A DNA stretch of 64,000 bases from Polytrichum commune (taxonomy: Eukaryota; Streptophyta; Polytrichopsida; Polytrichales; Polytrichaceae), in the NCBI GenBank assembly GCA_950295325.1, contig OX485804.1, forward strand, positions 51,696,429 through 51,760,428. Direction: 5' to 3'. The first letter of the stretch is position 1. Each line of letters opens with the position of its first letter. The position numbers and the translations under genes are program-made. This document shows positions 22,894 through 35,172 of this stretch, in pieces. The notes under the pieces are model-generated. The model saw nothing but the letters and a program-made list of their open reading frames with translations. It made no database searches and had not been told where the DNA came from.

Positions 22894-24000
22894 CTTCACC
22901 AATGGATTTTCATTTGCATTTACAAAAGAAGAAATTAAATCTTTGTTTAGAAAGTTTGAGTGTCATAATTTTTTATATAAAATAGCTAGAGAAAATATGG
23001 TAGACAACGTGGAGTCTTTTATAATATGATGCCTCAGTATAAAATTTGAAGTACTAACTTGGATTTTTTTTTCCTAATGTATATACATTGATGTAAGGTA
23101 TGTGTGCCCTATGTGTTCGTTTGTAGATTACGTGGTTACCTAGTTTTAGATATTAATTGGACTTGAACACATGCAAATTGGTCAATTTTCAATATTTGCA
23201 TATATCAAAATTAATAAGACCATCTAGGCATAGTTGCACAATCTTCAAATAACCTCAAAATATGACCACTTTGGGTATCCTGAAAAATATGTGCTTGGAT
23301 TGGAGATCATAGAAGCATACAAACTCCAAGTACATATAAATTCAACAATATTCTTCCTCATTTGCAAATGTCGTTAATACAAATTCTTCAGCACATCGAT
23401 CAAATGGCCTTTCACATTGTAGTGAGGGTTGAGCACTCATGATAGCATTGGTGAAAGGCCATTCTAAAGGGAGGGGTTGGCGTAGGCAACATGATCCCCA
23501 TGCCTATATTTGATTCACTTGCCTATATTCAACGCAATTCTTGAGCTACATGACCATATATTTGTGATGTTGACTTGCAAACACTTTACATGTAAAAAAA
23601 TCCTACTTTTTACATAAAGTATGACCAAAACGGGTAAAACTTTTATCATTTTTTTTTCATGAGTAGATACTAGATATACACATTACTTATTACATAGTTT
23701 AAAATGGTAAATAATTTGATGATTATACATATATATAACATATTGTTTCTAACTAGAATGACTAAAAATACACAGAAGATATAATCAATGGTTATGTATA
23801 TGTAGAAAAAATCTCATAAATTTAAAATTATTTATGGCATGTAATATAGGGGTAGCAAACTTTGTTTGCACGCGGTGTTCAGCTTGACAATGGAGTGACC
23901 TCCCCGTGGCCGCTCCACATGGGCCCTTGTAATGACTAACCTCAATAAATGCCAAGGCTAACCACCATCTCTACATGGTCTCAACTCTTATAATACTTCT
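22894..24000. other. Gene-free AT-rich stretch
   Basis: No gene seen. A ~35-bp word, 'CATTGTAGTGAGGGTTGAGC', at about 23418 returns in direct orientation near 24455 ('CATTGTAGCGAGGGTTGAGC'), about 1.04 kb away. Confidence 0.4.
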
Positions 24001-24043
24001 CAATTGCACATATACCTAACACTTCTCCCCTACCTACCACACA

Positions 24044-24319
24044 ATGCCCATTGAAGCCCAACAATTATTGGACTCCATTTCCCAACTTGGCAAAAATTTC
24101 AAGTTCAAAGCTTGCAAAATTATCACTAAATATAACACCAAAATTTGTAGAAAAAACATTAAATATTATAAACACCTTTTGGACACTAAACCCAAAAAGA
24201 TCTGCAAACAAATCTTCAATCCTCAAGATGCCATCAATATTTGTTGCCTCAAAGATAAACATGGATATCTTGTTCCCCATCCCAACGTAATTTCCAAAAT
24301 TATATGCCACTCACAATAA
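24044..24319 (+). pseudogene. Possible non-LTR retrotransposon (LINE) fragment
   Basis: The frame contains 'HLLDTKPKKICKQIFNP' and 'CCLKDKHGYLVPHPNVIS'. This style resembles the linker between endonuclease and reverse transcriptase in plant LINEs (a lysine-rich helix, then 'LKD..G.....P..I'). No reverse transcriptase motif (such as FADD) was found in the following 2 kb, which is broken by stops. The assignment is tentative. Confidence 0.3.
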
Positions 24320-24559
24320 CTATGCTTCCCAAAGTAAGCTCCTGCATGTTTACACATTACTCACCCCCCCCCCCTTTTCTCAAACCTCCTCTTCCCTCCT
24401 CCCTCACCAACCTTTGTCCCTCTAAATACAAAATAATATATTTTCCATCCCACATTGTAGCGAGGGTTGAGCACCAATGCTATCATAATATTAGGCTTCT
24501 CGAATCTTAAATTTAATGCAAATGCAATTCAAAATCTCCTCTTCACATGTCTTGTTTAA

Positions 24560-25087
24560 GGGCGGGTTTAGACTTGGAGTCAAGGCTCAAAAATGGGTTG
24601 GGGTGAAAGAAATCCACTCCTCTCGTTGGTAGAGAGGCTGGGACTCGCCTCTTCAAGTTTACACCATGAGTTAGGGCCAATTAACAAATAAATTATTTTA
24701 TTCATCATGACAATGGCCTCAAGCCTTGGAAAAGAGAGCTCCCAACCTTGTGGACTCTTTCCCTCTAGTTGAGGTCATTGTCAGAGCTTTTATTTGCTTG
24801 TAGTAGTTTAATATTTGAGCATTGAATAGGAGGGGAGACATTCTAAATTTATTATACTTTAATCATTATCCATAGAATAGTTCATGAGTATGTTGGAACC
24901 TCTCATAACCCTCTCATAATTACAACCTCCAAATGGCCCCAACCCCACCTAAATAGGTTTACACATGAAAGCAATGAATGAAGTTGGGTTACTTTCTTAT
25001 TAATGGCCTTGGGGGCCGATTTGCATGCCACATGGGACATATTGGCCTTCGTTCCCAATGGCCTTGACCCCAGGTCTAAACAGGCCC
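24560..25087. mobile_element. Tourist-like MITE, 528 bp
   Basis: The left end GGGCGGGTTTAGACTTGGAG (then TCAAGGC) matches the reverse complement of the right end (GGGCCTGTTTAGACCTGGGG, TCAAGGCC). TAA is duplicated at 24557-24559 and 25088-25090. The ends resemble those of the 3.46-kb Harbinger element 1.7 kb upstream (GGG..G.TTTA.AC..GGAGT..AGGC). A related transposase could therefore mobilise it. No coding capacity. Confidence 0.8.
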
Positions 25088-25090
25088 TAA

Positions 25091-28000
25091 CTCTCCTATT
25101 TATGTCAACATGACAAGTAGGTGGCAATAACAACAGTAAGAGCATTATTGAATTGTCAATGCCCTTGCATTAAATTGAGGATGTAATGCTTGACTACTAG
25201 CTTGACGCTTTTGTGACGATGGAAGTGGTGGCCCATGTCATTCTTGAGGGCACTTGACGTTCCTCCCTTCTACCTCATCGGACACAAAGATTTGTATTAT
25301 CATGCAAACCTCCCACACCCACCTAGCACAATTTGTAACCTCAAACATTACATAAAAAAGGGTGTCACAATTCCCATTTGTCATACACGAACACCAATTA
25401 TCCTATGCATCCAAATGGCTAGGCAACCAAGACATTAGCTTCGAATGGTCCAACACTTTTTGCAAATCCCACCACACCACCACACCTCCAAAGCCCAAAT
25501 TACCTAAACTCTCAAATTTTGTTATGGCCAATATATGGCCAATTTTAGAATGAAAAATAAAATAAAATTCCAAGACAACAACATGTCTTTATCCCATAAC
25601 TTATGTTGCCTTCACAAAAATGACACATGCCTGTAACTAATCTTGGTGCACAAATAAATACGTCAACAACCTTGACACCAATCACCATATCAAAGTTGTT
25701 CATATGATAGCAAATACATTGTTCTCACATCCCACAACCAAACATTCATGCTAGAATTCAAATGATTGTCCTCCAAAAAACACAATTCCATCTTGGCTAC
25801 TACCTTGTCCTTGCTATAGACCAAAATGTACAAGTCTTGCTAGATTTTGCCCAACCATTCCTTGCATTAAAAGCAAATCCCTTGAAGACAACTTCTATTT
25901 CATCCCCGCAACATCCTCATTGTCCAATTCATCAAATTCATTTTTTTCAATGATAGACTCTCCAATATTACTAACACCTGCATACATGCCAAATATGATG
26001 TTCTTGTGCCCCATCTCCAACAACTCTGTTGCAATATCATCCCATCACCAATCCTCACGGCTAGTGTTTGGGAAATTATCCATCAACCCCCCCCCTCCTC
26101 CCGCCATCGACCATCTCCTTGATCTTGACATCACCTGCACCAAAATCAAATCCTTTATGGAATCCGTCTCATAAAATGCAATCAAATATGTCACTCTCAA
26201 CATCATTTATGAATCCAAACTATAGAAAGGCGAAGCCCTTGTTACTTTCGACTAGATACAATGGCTCCAACCACACCTCTTTTAGGGTCCACCTATTGAA
26301 AAATAAACAATACACCACTCTTGGCTTACACTACCAGGCAGTAGTGTAATATAATGATCCTACACTACCACTAAATGATCCTACTAATGGGGTGGATAAG
26401 CAACACAAAATAATTAGCGTGGGCCACACTAATCTTCTACTCAAGATGGAATTAACGTGGGTCCAACACCTTGGGTATTCTCCTAAGTCTTCATGAAGAC
26501 TTTCGGGCCATTTCATTAAATATTAGTTAGAGGACAAAAGTAGCACAAACTAAAATAATCGCCCAGATGAATATTCTAGAAAAATAAATTAACGTGGTTA
26601 ACACTAATTTTCCACTAGAAAGGTAGTGTGTGTAGCAAATTGATGTAGCCCACATTAATTTTCATCATGAGAATTAGCGTGGGCTCTAGAAAATTATCAT
26701 GGTAATAGAATCATTTAGTTTATTGATGCAAGCCCAAAAATTCCCACTTGTCGGTTTGATATGGTAGAATGAACAATACTCAGGCATAGTATTGTTTATT
26801 TTGTAAAAGAGCCCCAACATTAAAGAGGAATTAAATATGCCCATAAAATTCCCAGGCCCACAATGCAAAAGCCTATTGCTAAGTAAGATATGTGCCCACC
26901 ATAGGCACACAAACCTTAGATAAGTACTTGACACTTAGATTAGGAAAGTCATTGAAGGAAGACGATCAAGATATTGAAGGTCAAATGTACCCATTCGCGG
27001 TGGCTCAAACTTGTAGACCTTGAAGTTGGCCTTGTTGTTGTTGGTTGGCCTTCGTCTCCAATTCGAATGTCCGATTCTTTGTTACAAGTCAAAGAGTAGT
27101 GGTTTAGTCTCCACAAAGTCAATGTTGTGGTGCTCTAGTTCAAGTGAAGACTAGAAAGTATGTGTCAAAGGGTGGGTCTTGTCAAAATGTTGCATGGAAA
27201 ATTTGGGAAATCCACCATATGTGGTAGACCATCGTTGGTAGGAGATTGTCATGCCCTTTAAAAGCATGTGTGAACACAGTTTTGGCCATGAAAAATGTGA
27301 CATGTGAATACATGTTGCAAGTATTTGTCATATTAACATGGTCAGAATGACACACTACTAGATGGGCTACCACAAAGTGGTTTCAACAACAAAAAGGAAT
27401 CTCACTTAAGACAAACTAAAAACAAGGTGGTATCTACATATGGGATTTATCTTAATGGATGGGAGAGCCTATCCGGGTTTATGTCCTTTTATACACACCT
27501 GAATTTAAGGACAATATGGATATAAAACTCATTCTTTATGGTTTTTGAATGAATAAAAATTGATTGGGACATAGACCTATGTGCACACATGGATGTCCAT
27601 AATTTATTACAATATAATGGAGACAAGTAGTGGAGGTTCCGACCTAGAGAGGACCATGGACTTTTCAATTGTAAACTTTAATGAACTATAGATAAGAAAT
27701 TATTTGTGTGCCATGTTAGTTGTGGTTCCACATCCTCATGTCAATCATGAAGTTTAGACAAGTCCATAAAGAGGTTTCTTGAATATGAAATTTAACCCAC
27801 ACAAAATTAAGGCATGGCATGCATGGATAGCACAAAAGGATGGTCCTATGTGACCATTGATTTCATTTTAAAATATTTTGTACTACGAAAATGAGATAGA
27901 ATTCATTTATTTTGAGTCATGACTTCCTTATGGTCTCGCCATCTCCTAAGTCCGCGAGCACTTCACATTGACATCCTCTTTGTTTTTATCATGTCCTGAA

Positions 28001-28500
28001 GCCCATTTTGAGTTAGAAAAGCAGAGGAGCTAGTGGTAGTGTGCTAGGGGCATTGGTGCCGACACTTCATAATTTGACCTTGCCAATGCCATTGTCAACC
28101 CTTTTGGTCCATTGCTCAAGGCCAATTGATGGTGGAGTTGCTCTTCAACATGTTCCCACTTCAAGGAGGGTGGGCAATATGCCCACTCTAGACTTTTGTG
28201 TAAATAATTTGCACAAAATGGCCCCATTCTCACCTACCACAACATTGTTATGCTTGACACTCACACAATTTGTTTACTTTAATTTAAAAGTAATAGATAT
28301 GGATATACACGGCCAATTCAATCATACATACCATGGAAAGCCAATCATTAAAAGTGAAAGTTACATGCCTTGGGATAGGCACAATGCATGCGCATCCCAC
28401 TATGTTCATTTTGGTGCTTTTTGGACTCATTTGTCATTTATTGAAAGGGCATTGAAGACATTTTATCCAAATGTGTCCAACTTTCCTTTGCATCCAAGGT
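25091..28500. other. Gene-free region
   Basis: No recognised gene. It holds poly-C tracts (around 26088) and scattered words such as 'TTAGCGTGGGC' at 26.4-26.7 kb that may be old MITE debris. An 9-bp-arm hairpin (TTACACTAC..GTAGTGTAA) lies at about 26328-26352. Confidence 0.4.
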
Positions 28501-28509
28501 GTGGAGTAA

Positions 28510-28661
28510 GGGCCACTTTACACACATGACCAAGGGCCGTGTAGACTTGAATGATTTAGGATTTCATTCAAGGTCATGGTTGTTGGTCTCAAGAGCAAGA
28601 CCAAAAGAAATCCATACCACTTTTCAAAAGCCTTAGTCACTAGACATAGTGTAAAGTGGAC
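28510..28661. mobile_element. Short Tourist-like MITE, ~152 bp
   Basis: The left end GGGCCACTTTACACACATG pairs with the right-end reverse complement GTCCACTTTACACTATG. Flanks are TAA on the left and TTA on the right, an imperfect version of the TWA duplication. The ends resemble those of the element at 39709-40209. Confidence 0.5.
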
Positions 28662-28669
28662 TTAGATTG

Positions 28670-30330
28670 AGATGTGATGTTTTCAGTGAAAATATTAGAA
28701 AGTAAATATGATCCAATAATAGATGCATGCATAAGCTTATCCAATAATGTGCATTGTCAAACCTAGAGAACGGTGTTTATATTTTGTGTCCATATAAGTC
28801 CAATCTCATTTTATCACATGTTTGTTTTCGTGTCCATTTTTCGGAACTACAAGCCTTGCTAGTGATGCTACTCAAAGATCAATATCCAATTAAAACAAAG
28901 TGACCATAGAAGGTTCACATATGTACAAAGATAGCCAATGCAATACCAAGATTTTACTTTGATTTATTTATTTATTTTCCATGTGACATGTGTCACCTAG
29001 ACACATCAATAACATCAAGTTATATGACGTGTTTAACATTTTGATACAAAATATGATTTTTTTGATAGGTCCTAGATGACAATTTGTGTACAAATAGATT
29101 GTGTTGGAAACAACCCCTATTCTATTACAATCTACTCTCTCTAAGTGTTACCTCTTTAAGTGTTATTTTGCCTTAAGTATTACATTTTTCATACTTCCTT
29201 GAAAAATATACTAGTAAGCGTTATTTGTTACTTTGTTATAGAAAATTTACTCCCCTCTTTGTTAATTTACATTGAATAACTATTATTTGCATCAAAATCC
29301 ATGAATCATATGCTCTAATGATGTGAACTTATGACCACTACTCTTAGCAACAATGTTGAAGGGTGGAGAGTGAGTCGATGCAGAGAGTGGTGGAGAGTGA
29401 ACCTCACCAATTTGATTATCCAAAATGATTCACATGTAAGCCTCTTATTAGGATGGTGAGGAGTCCTATTGTTGGATTTAAAATAAATTGGATATTTAAG
29501 AATATGTTTGTCGAATCATTGCTATGTCTATAAGTGTCTGTTCTGACCTTAGTTTCTCTTCTAATGATTTTCATTCTTGTGATTGCACATGTGTCAAGTG
29601 CTACTTACTTGATTTGTTCCTAGTGCTTCATTTTCTCAAGTGTTGAAGCAATGGCAACCCCATCTACATTTCTCAAACAACAACAAAGCAATGTTAGTAA
29701 ACTTAAGACAAAGCTTTTATCTTTAGAGAAACCCATCATTGTTTCCCACATTCAAAAGTCTCATCAAACAACACTAGACTTTTATTTTGGTCACTAGTAC
29801 CAAACGAATGAGACATTGTAGAAGTCTACAACAAGACATGCACGACTTACTTAAGATAAATACTCCTAAAGACACCCAATGGAACAAACTTCCACCGGGG
29901 AACAAGTAAGTGTAAGTGGGTGCAAGCATGGCAAAGTTGACAATCTTGACAATCTTGATCCCTACATAGGTTTAAGTGAAAATGATTCAAAACCATATAC
30001 TAACTTTGAATTTTGTGAAGAAAAAAATCACAAACAGTTAATGAACATATTGATTTACAAAGCCAATCAATTTACGTTGAACATTTTCTTTAAAAGAAAT
30101 GTCTACATATTTTAGAAGATGGTGCAAGTGGTGTGCAAGTAGGTGATGATACAAAATTAGTAATTTCCTTTTTTAAAAGTAAAATAACACTATTACCTAT
30201 ATTACTATATATCTCTCATATTTTACCAAAAAATGTTAAATAAATATTATGAACATTATAAATCATTAACAACTTTACTTGGAAAGAAATGCCATCAATA
30301 GTAAAAAGATATAGCAATGTGAAAATTCAA
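28670..30330. other. Gene-free AT-rich region
   Basis: No coding sequence, RNA gene or element boundary recognised. Confidence 0.4.
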
Positions 30331-30334
30331 ATAA

Positions 30335-31865
30335 TTAGTGACACTAAATTATCATATTTAGTGTTGTACAATATTGGAATTTCCTACATGTTATAGATTT
30401 TATACTCATGAGAGGCAACACTTCAAGAGGGTAGCTTGTAGTGTGGTGTAAAAGGATTTCATGCATGCTTGATGAAGTTGTCTCGCCTCAAACGACAATA
30501 AACTTAGAAACAATTATGACATATTTAGTGTTGTATAATGTTAAGAATTCCATACATGTTACAAATTTCATACTCCCGAGAGACAACACTTAGAGAGGAT
30601 AGACTATACTGTGGTGTGAAAGGATTTCATGCATGCTCGATAAAGTTGTCGCTCCTCAAATGACAATAAACTCAAAAACAATTATGACATATTTAGTGTT
30701 GTATAATGTTAAGAATTCCATACATGTTACAAATTTCATACTCCCGAGAGGCACCACTTAGAGAGGGTAGACTATAGTGTGGTGTAAAAGGATCTCATGC
30801 ATGCTTGATAAGGTTGTCGCTCCTCAAACAACCATAAACTCATAAACAATTATGACATATTTAGTGTTGAACAATGCTAAGAATTCCAAACATGTTACAG
30901 ATTCTATACTCCCGAGAGGCAACACTTAGAGAGGGTAGACTAATATAATGTGGTGTGAAAGGATTTCATGCACGCTTGATAAAATTGTCGCTCCTCAAAT
31001 GACGATAAACTCATAAACAATTCTGACATATTTAGGATTGTAAAATGTTAAGAATTCCACACATGTTACCAATTCTATATTCCCGATCAAGAGGCAACAC
31101 TTAGAGAGGGTAGCTAGACTGTAGCAGAGTTCGGGAAGTTTTTGAAGCCTTAGTGGCTAATTGCCGGTAGTTGCTACGAAGGGTCGGATTATTTTCCAAT
31201 TTACATCGGCAACAGCCGGTCTTTTGTAAAATCAATCGACCAATTGCATATATTTTCATATTTTCATTGGCCAATATCCGATTAAATGGAATTCATATCG
31301 GCACTAATTGTTTAAAAAATGTATGAAAGTTTATTAGAAATCATTTCTTAGTACAAAATCTTGAATAAGTGAAAAGAAAGGCATAGTCAAAACTTTAAAT
31401 TTGAAGAGTTAATATCCTTGGCAGGAATCGAACCTAGCAATACCTTCACCGCTTGAAGGCCAAGGGTCCCCCAATTCTTCATAGAAGCAATTGGATTTGG
31501 TCATGAAAAGGTTGCATAATTCAAAAAGTTTAAGGTTTAGGGTACTTCCTCAAGTGCATCATCAGATGCCCCAGACAAATAACCCTCTAGATGCTTCCGG
31601 CTGAAATCCAGTAACTCACAAGAAGAATCGGCTACATTTCCGGGACATTTTCTGGTCCATCAGCTAATTGCCGGAGGATTGAAATTACAGTCGGATTGCC
31701 ATCCGATGGTTGGAAATTTGGACCGGCCATGAGGGGAAATCCATCGGCTGATAATGAACTAGCCGTCGGTTTTCCCCAAACATAGGACTGTAGTGTGGTG
31801 TGAAAGGATTTCAGGGATGCTTGATAAAGTTGTCTCTCCTCAAACGACGATAAACTCAGAATCAG
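30335..31865 (+). repeat. 168-bp tandem array, interrupted by a hAT MITE
   Basis: The anchor 'GACATATTTAGTGTTG' (with variants) occurs at about 30346, 30518, 30686, 30854 and 31025, a period of 168-171 bp. Each unit carries 'AAGAATTCCA.ACATGTTAC', 'CTCCCGAGAG.CA', 'GTGGTGTGAAAGGATTTCAT' and 'GTTGTCGCTCCTCAAA'. The array resumes at about 31786-31865 after an inserted element. The monomer length is in the range usual for plant satellite DNA. Confidence 0.85.
31125..31785. mobile_element. hAT-like MITE inserted in the 168-bp array, 661 bp
   Basis: An exact 8-bp duplication GACTGTAG flanks it (31117-31124 and 31786-31793). Ends CAGAGTTCGGGAAG and CTATGTTTGGGGAA (reverse complement of the right end) are imperfect inverted repeats. 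Removing it rejoins the satellite unit. The interior contains several 'GCCGGT' and 'ATCGG' words near both ends. A B-box-like GGTTCGATTCC is present on the minus strand at about 31424-31434 but without a tRNA fold. Confidence 0.8.
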
Positions 31866-32011
31866 TTATGACGTGGCGTTCTTTTAATGAAAGATGCTTG
31901 CACGCACTCCCATATTTTCAGCCGTTGCGGTTTTGCAACTAGATATAAATGGCAGTCCCTCCAAGGTGGTGGGGATGCGAGAAAGGGCAACACGGAACCT
32001 CTGAAGGGGGG

Positions 32012-33181
32012 CAGTGTTCAAGATTGAAGCCCTCATATGAGTTTCATTTTGAAGGGCTCTAAAATTTGAGCCCTTCGGTTGAAGGGCTAGTTCAAATTCA
32101 AGACGTCAATTCAGTAATATAGAAATAAAATATAAAAAACTCATATTAAACTTATGCATGATTTATATGGTGCATGCTTCCAATACAATGTGAAGAATTA
32201 AGAATCAACCATCTAACTCCACCTCTTCTAGTGATAATGCCCTACGCTTGTTGGTTCTTGTGCCAATTTTCCAAGATTCAAAAATACTATCCCAATCCAT
32301 GAATTCAACTCCTAACCCATTTAGACTAACCCTCATTAAAGCATCTAGTGTGTCAAGGTTGAGTCTAGTTCTCCTTTCACTCTTAACCCAATTTTGCTTT
32401 GAAAAATCACGCTCACAAACAGCAGTGCTAGTTGGGATCACAAGTATGGCTTGCCATAGCGACATCATAGTTGGCCAATTAATCATGAACTCCCGGTCAT
32501 TGCCACAAAAAACCCAAGCTTCTTGCATACTTCGGCGTTCACAAACGGAACATAACATCTCCACGAATTCTAGCAATTCCGCATTGCATTGATTAACAAG
32601 GTCATCGCTCCAACGGAAATGTGTCACCAACCGGTTCAACCATTGTTCCGTTAATGTCCCTCTGTCCAATTCATCTACGGGATAGTGCTTCGGGCTAAAA
32701 AGCCGGGCCGCATTGAAAATGGACCACCACCGTCATGCTCCACCACTACCAGTGTGTTGGCCTTCACCCCACAAAAAACATTCATTCGTGATTAGCCTGT
32801 GAATTACATCACAAACCTTTAAATTTGTAGACCCAAATCAACACTGATTTCACATTGATTGAATCACATCACACTACAACACTGACTCAATGCTCACCAA
32901 AGAAAGGGTTGGATTCCAATCTTTTGCAAGACCTAAAAAGTTGAATTCCAAGTCAGATCGATGTTGAATGAATCATTTGCTAGGTGTTGAGGTTGTCACT
33001 GTAGCGACCTCCTCGTCACTGTAGCGCTACAGTGTTGACGGGTGTAAAAATTTTGAGGACGTCAAGTGAAGTTTTCATTTTGAGTTTGGGGTTGCATTTT
33101 GAAGGGCTGTTTTGAGAGAGGTATATTTTGAAGGGCCAAATCGCGTTTGAAGGGCATTGAAGACTTCAATCTTGAACACTG
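32012..33181. mobile_element. Deleted hAT transposon, 1.17 kb
   Basis: Perfect 18-bp terminal repeats CAGTGTTCAAGATTGAAG and an exact 8-bp duplication AAGGGGGG (32004-32011 and 33182-33189) define it. Subterminal regions on both sides hold repeated GAAGGGC motifs (at least three per side, some inverted), as expected for transposase binding. The interior keeps only the C-terminal part of a transposase, so this is an internally deleted, non-autonomous copy. Confidence 0.92.
32205..32732 (-). pseudogene. hAT transposase C-terminal (dimerisation) fragment
   Basis: On the minus strand the open frame begins after a stop near 32735 with WWSIFNAARLFSPKHYPVDE. It ends with the hAT dimerisation signature: WPTMMSLWQAILVIPTSTAV, then CERDFS, VKSERRTRLN and TLDALMR. 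The stop codon is at 32205-32207. About 175 residues remain of a protein normally 600-800 aa; the BED zinc finger and the RNase H-like catalytic residues are missing. It is a relic inside the element at 32012-33181. The intact frame suggests the deletion is fairly recent. Confidence 0.85.
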
Positions 33182-33189
33182 AAGGGGGG

Positions 33190-34520
33190 TCACTGGCTCC
33201 TTTGATGCGGAAGGAACACACCAAATTAAGGAATTATGGGATCTCATGGGAATTGGCAATCGTGGGAAATAAGTTAGTGTTTGAAGCAATCGCAGTGTGC
33301 ACAGATAGTTTCGAAGAATCATGGCATCTAACTGACTGGTCGATTTTTTATTTTTTATTTTTTATTTTTGAGACAGAAGGCCAACCGGGCCAACGCCAAA
33401 AATGAATACCACAAAGAAAAATCCACACCCTCAAAGGACTGGTCGAATTATGAAACTTGCGATTCCACTGCTCACGATATTTGGGCCACGTGTCTTCAAG
33501 CAAGCTATGTGGCCCTTGTCGTGGGCACTTCCAACTTGCAACAATTACTCTCGAGCATTGGGCCGGCACGGGAATTGCCTCTTTACCATAGCAATGAAGA
33601 ATGTCAATTCAAGTTTCGGGTTTGGAGTAGAGTTGCAAAAGCTATAAAAGTTCAAAGTGGATATTCTCTTGTTCTTTGAATGATCACATCATAACATGGT
33701 CTCGTAATTGTTCACTTCTGAACCTAAAATGATGTCTATATTCTGAACACATAGTCCAATCTCATCGTAACACAAGAAGTGAGCGGCGTACTCGCAAATC
33801 ATGTCACACTTGTCATCATCTTATTTGTATTCAATGAGTGATAGAAGGTAAGTGACTTAAATCATGATAAGCCACCCATGATAAACACTTTGCTTTCACA
33901 ATATGTTATTGTGAGGATTCTTAGTTTTTGATTGGTTTATGTGGAGCGTAGTCAACCACCTACACTTATATGTGCAATGAGGTTGCCTATGCGAATTGGT
34001 TGCTCTCTTTACCCATGCAAATTTATCTGGAGTCAAAATCACATCACAACAACTTATAACTTTATTTATCAATCTGTATGGCAACCCCCATTATAAAATC
34101 TTTGCTAAGTTTTGTTAATGCGGTAACTAAAAATCATAATAGTGTGGAATGTTGATATAATTAGCGTGGGGCAAACTACTTGCACGTATCAGTGTAGCAC
34201 TCACTCAAGTCACTGTTTGTTTCGGGGGTAAATACATAACGAGTTGTATTTTAACCTGATCCTATCAATCAAGACTAACCCTAATACATACAATCTACAT
34301 ATGCACCAGATTTTATATTGGCATATTAATGTATGTCTTGACTGAGGACTTGATTCAAATTAATCAATACCTCGTCGTCAACTTATTTCTTCAAACATAA
34401 TATCTCAATAAATAGCTCAAGCTACTCCTACAAGTGGTTTATTTCAGAAGACCTAATGAATAATGACGAAGCTATCAACAACAAAATCTTATGTGTTTGG
34501 TCTCCAAAAGAATGAACGGG
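33190..34520. other. Gene-free region
   Basis: No gene recognised. A 'TTTTTTATTTTTTATTTTT' low-complexity tract lies at about 33345-33368. Short open frames at 33.37-33.68 kb have no identifiable domain. Confidence 0.4.
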
Positions 34521-34529
34521 AAGAACCGA

Positions 34530-34710
34530 CTGCTAATTAGAGATGAACCAGTTCAGTTTGAGAAATAACCAGTTGAGGTTCAAGACTTGAGGAAAATTAT
34601 CGATCGTTTTAGAGGAGTTTAGGGAATATATTTTGAATCAATAAAAAATATTTGAAAGATGTCAACATGTAACCGGTTGGACTTGGAAACACTAGGATCT
34701 CAACTTATTT
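34530..34710. repeat. Half copy of the ACCGGTT foldback family
   Basis: It contains 'GTTTGAGAAATAACCAGTTGAGG' class words, then in the reverse sense 'ACATGTAACCGGTTGGAC' and 'TTGGAAACACTA'. This matches the repeat at 1068-1555 and the piece at 15340-15480. Confidence 0.6.
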
Positions 34711-34784
34711 TGCCCATAAAATCTCCCCAGACACTGTTGCAAAACCCCACTGGAGCTTTTTTGACCATTTGATCACTTACCTTA

Positions 34785-35169
34785 GGGCCGGTTCACACTA
34801 TGCCCAAGTCGAGAGGAGAAGCGTCACTATTCTGGACCAAACTATGTCGAGAGGAGAAGCCTTTGGGCTGAAAAAGTATATTAAAATAATCCACTGTCAG
34901 ATTTTGAATATTTGAATGAAAAAAAAGGTTCGGCCTCTCGACAGAAGTTTGGGTTGAGCATTTTGCTCGACCCAAACTTTGCTCAAGAGGCCGAACTCTT
35001 GGCGCCATAACTTTCTAAAAGTGCTGCCACCTAGGCTCTTTTGGAGGCTACGTCCTTTGGACTTTGGCCTCTAGTGTGAAGGCCGAGAGGACGGACTTTG
35101 GACATTTTTGCATTTTCATTGGTCCAAACGCTTCTCCTCTCAAAGTTTGGCCATAGTGTGAACCGGCCC
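34785..35169. mobile_element. Tourist-like MITE, 385 bp, with inner hairpin
   Basis: Both ends read GGGCCGGTTCACACTATG, with TTA duplicated at 34782-34784 and 35170-35172. Near the middle (about 34928-34998), GTTCGGCCTCTCGACAGAAG continues into GTTTGGGTTGAGCA and folds back on its reverse complement with a three-base loop. It belongs to the same family as the element at 55410-55784. Confidence 0.88.
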
Positions 35170-35172
35170 TTA

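Noticed and set aside
28041..28529. 162-codon open frame
   Set aside because: Composition and content show no domain, no intron signals and no gene context. Its end runs into the MITE at 28510-28661.
31400..31450. tRNA-like B box GGTTCGATTCC on the minus strand
   Set aside because: The acceptor and D stems cannot be paired. The site lies within the hAT-like MITE 31125-31785 and is probably chance.
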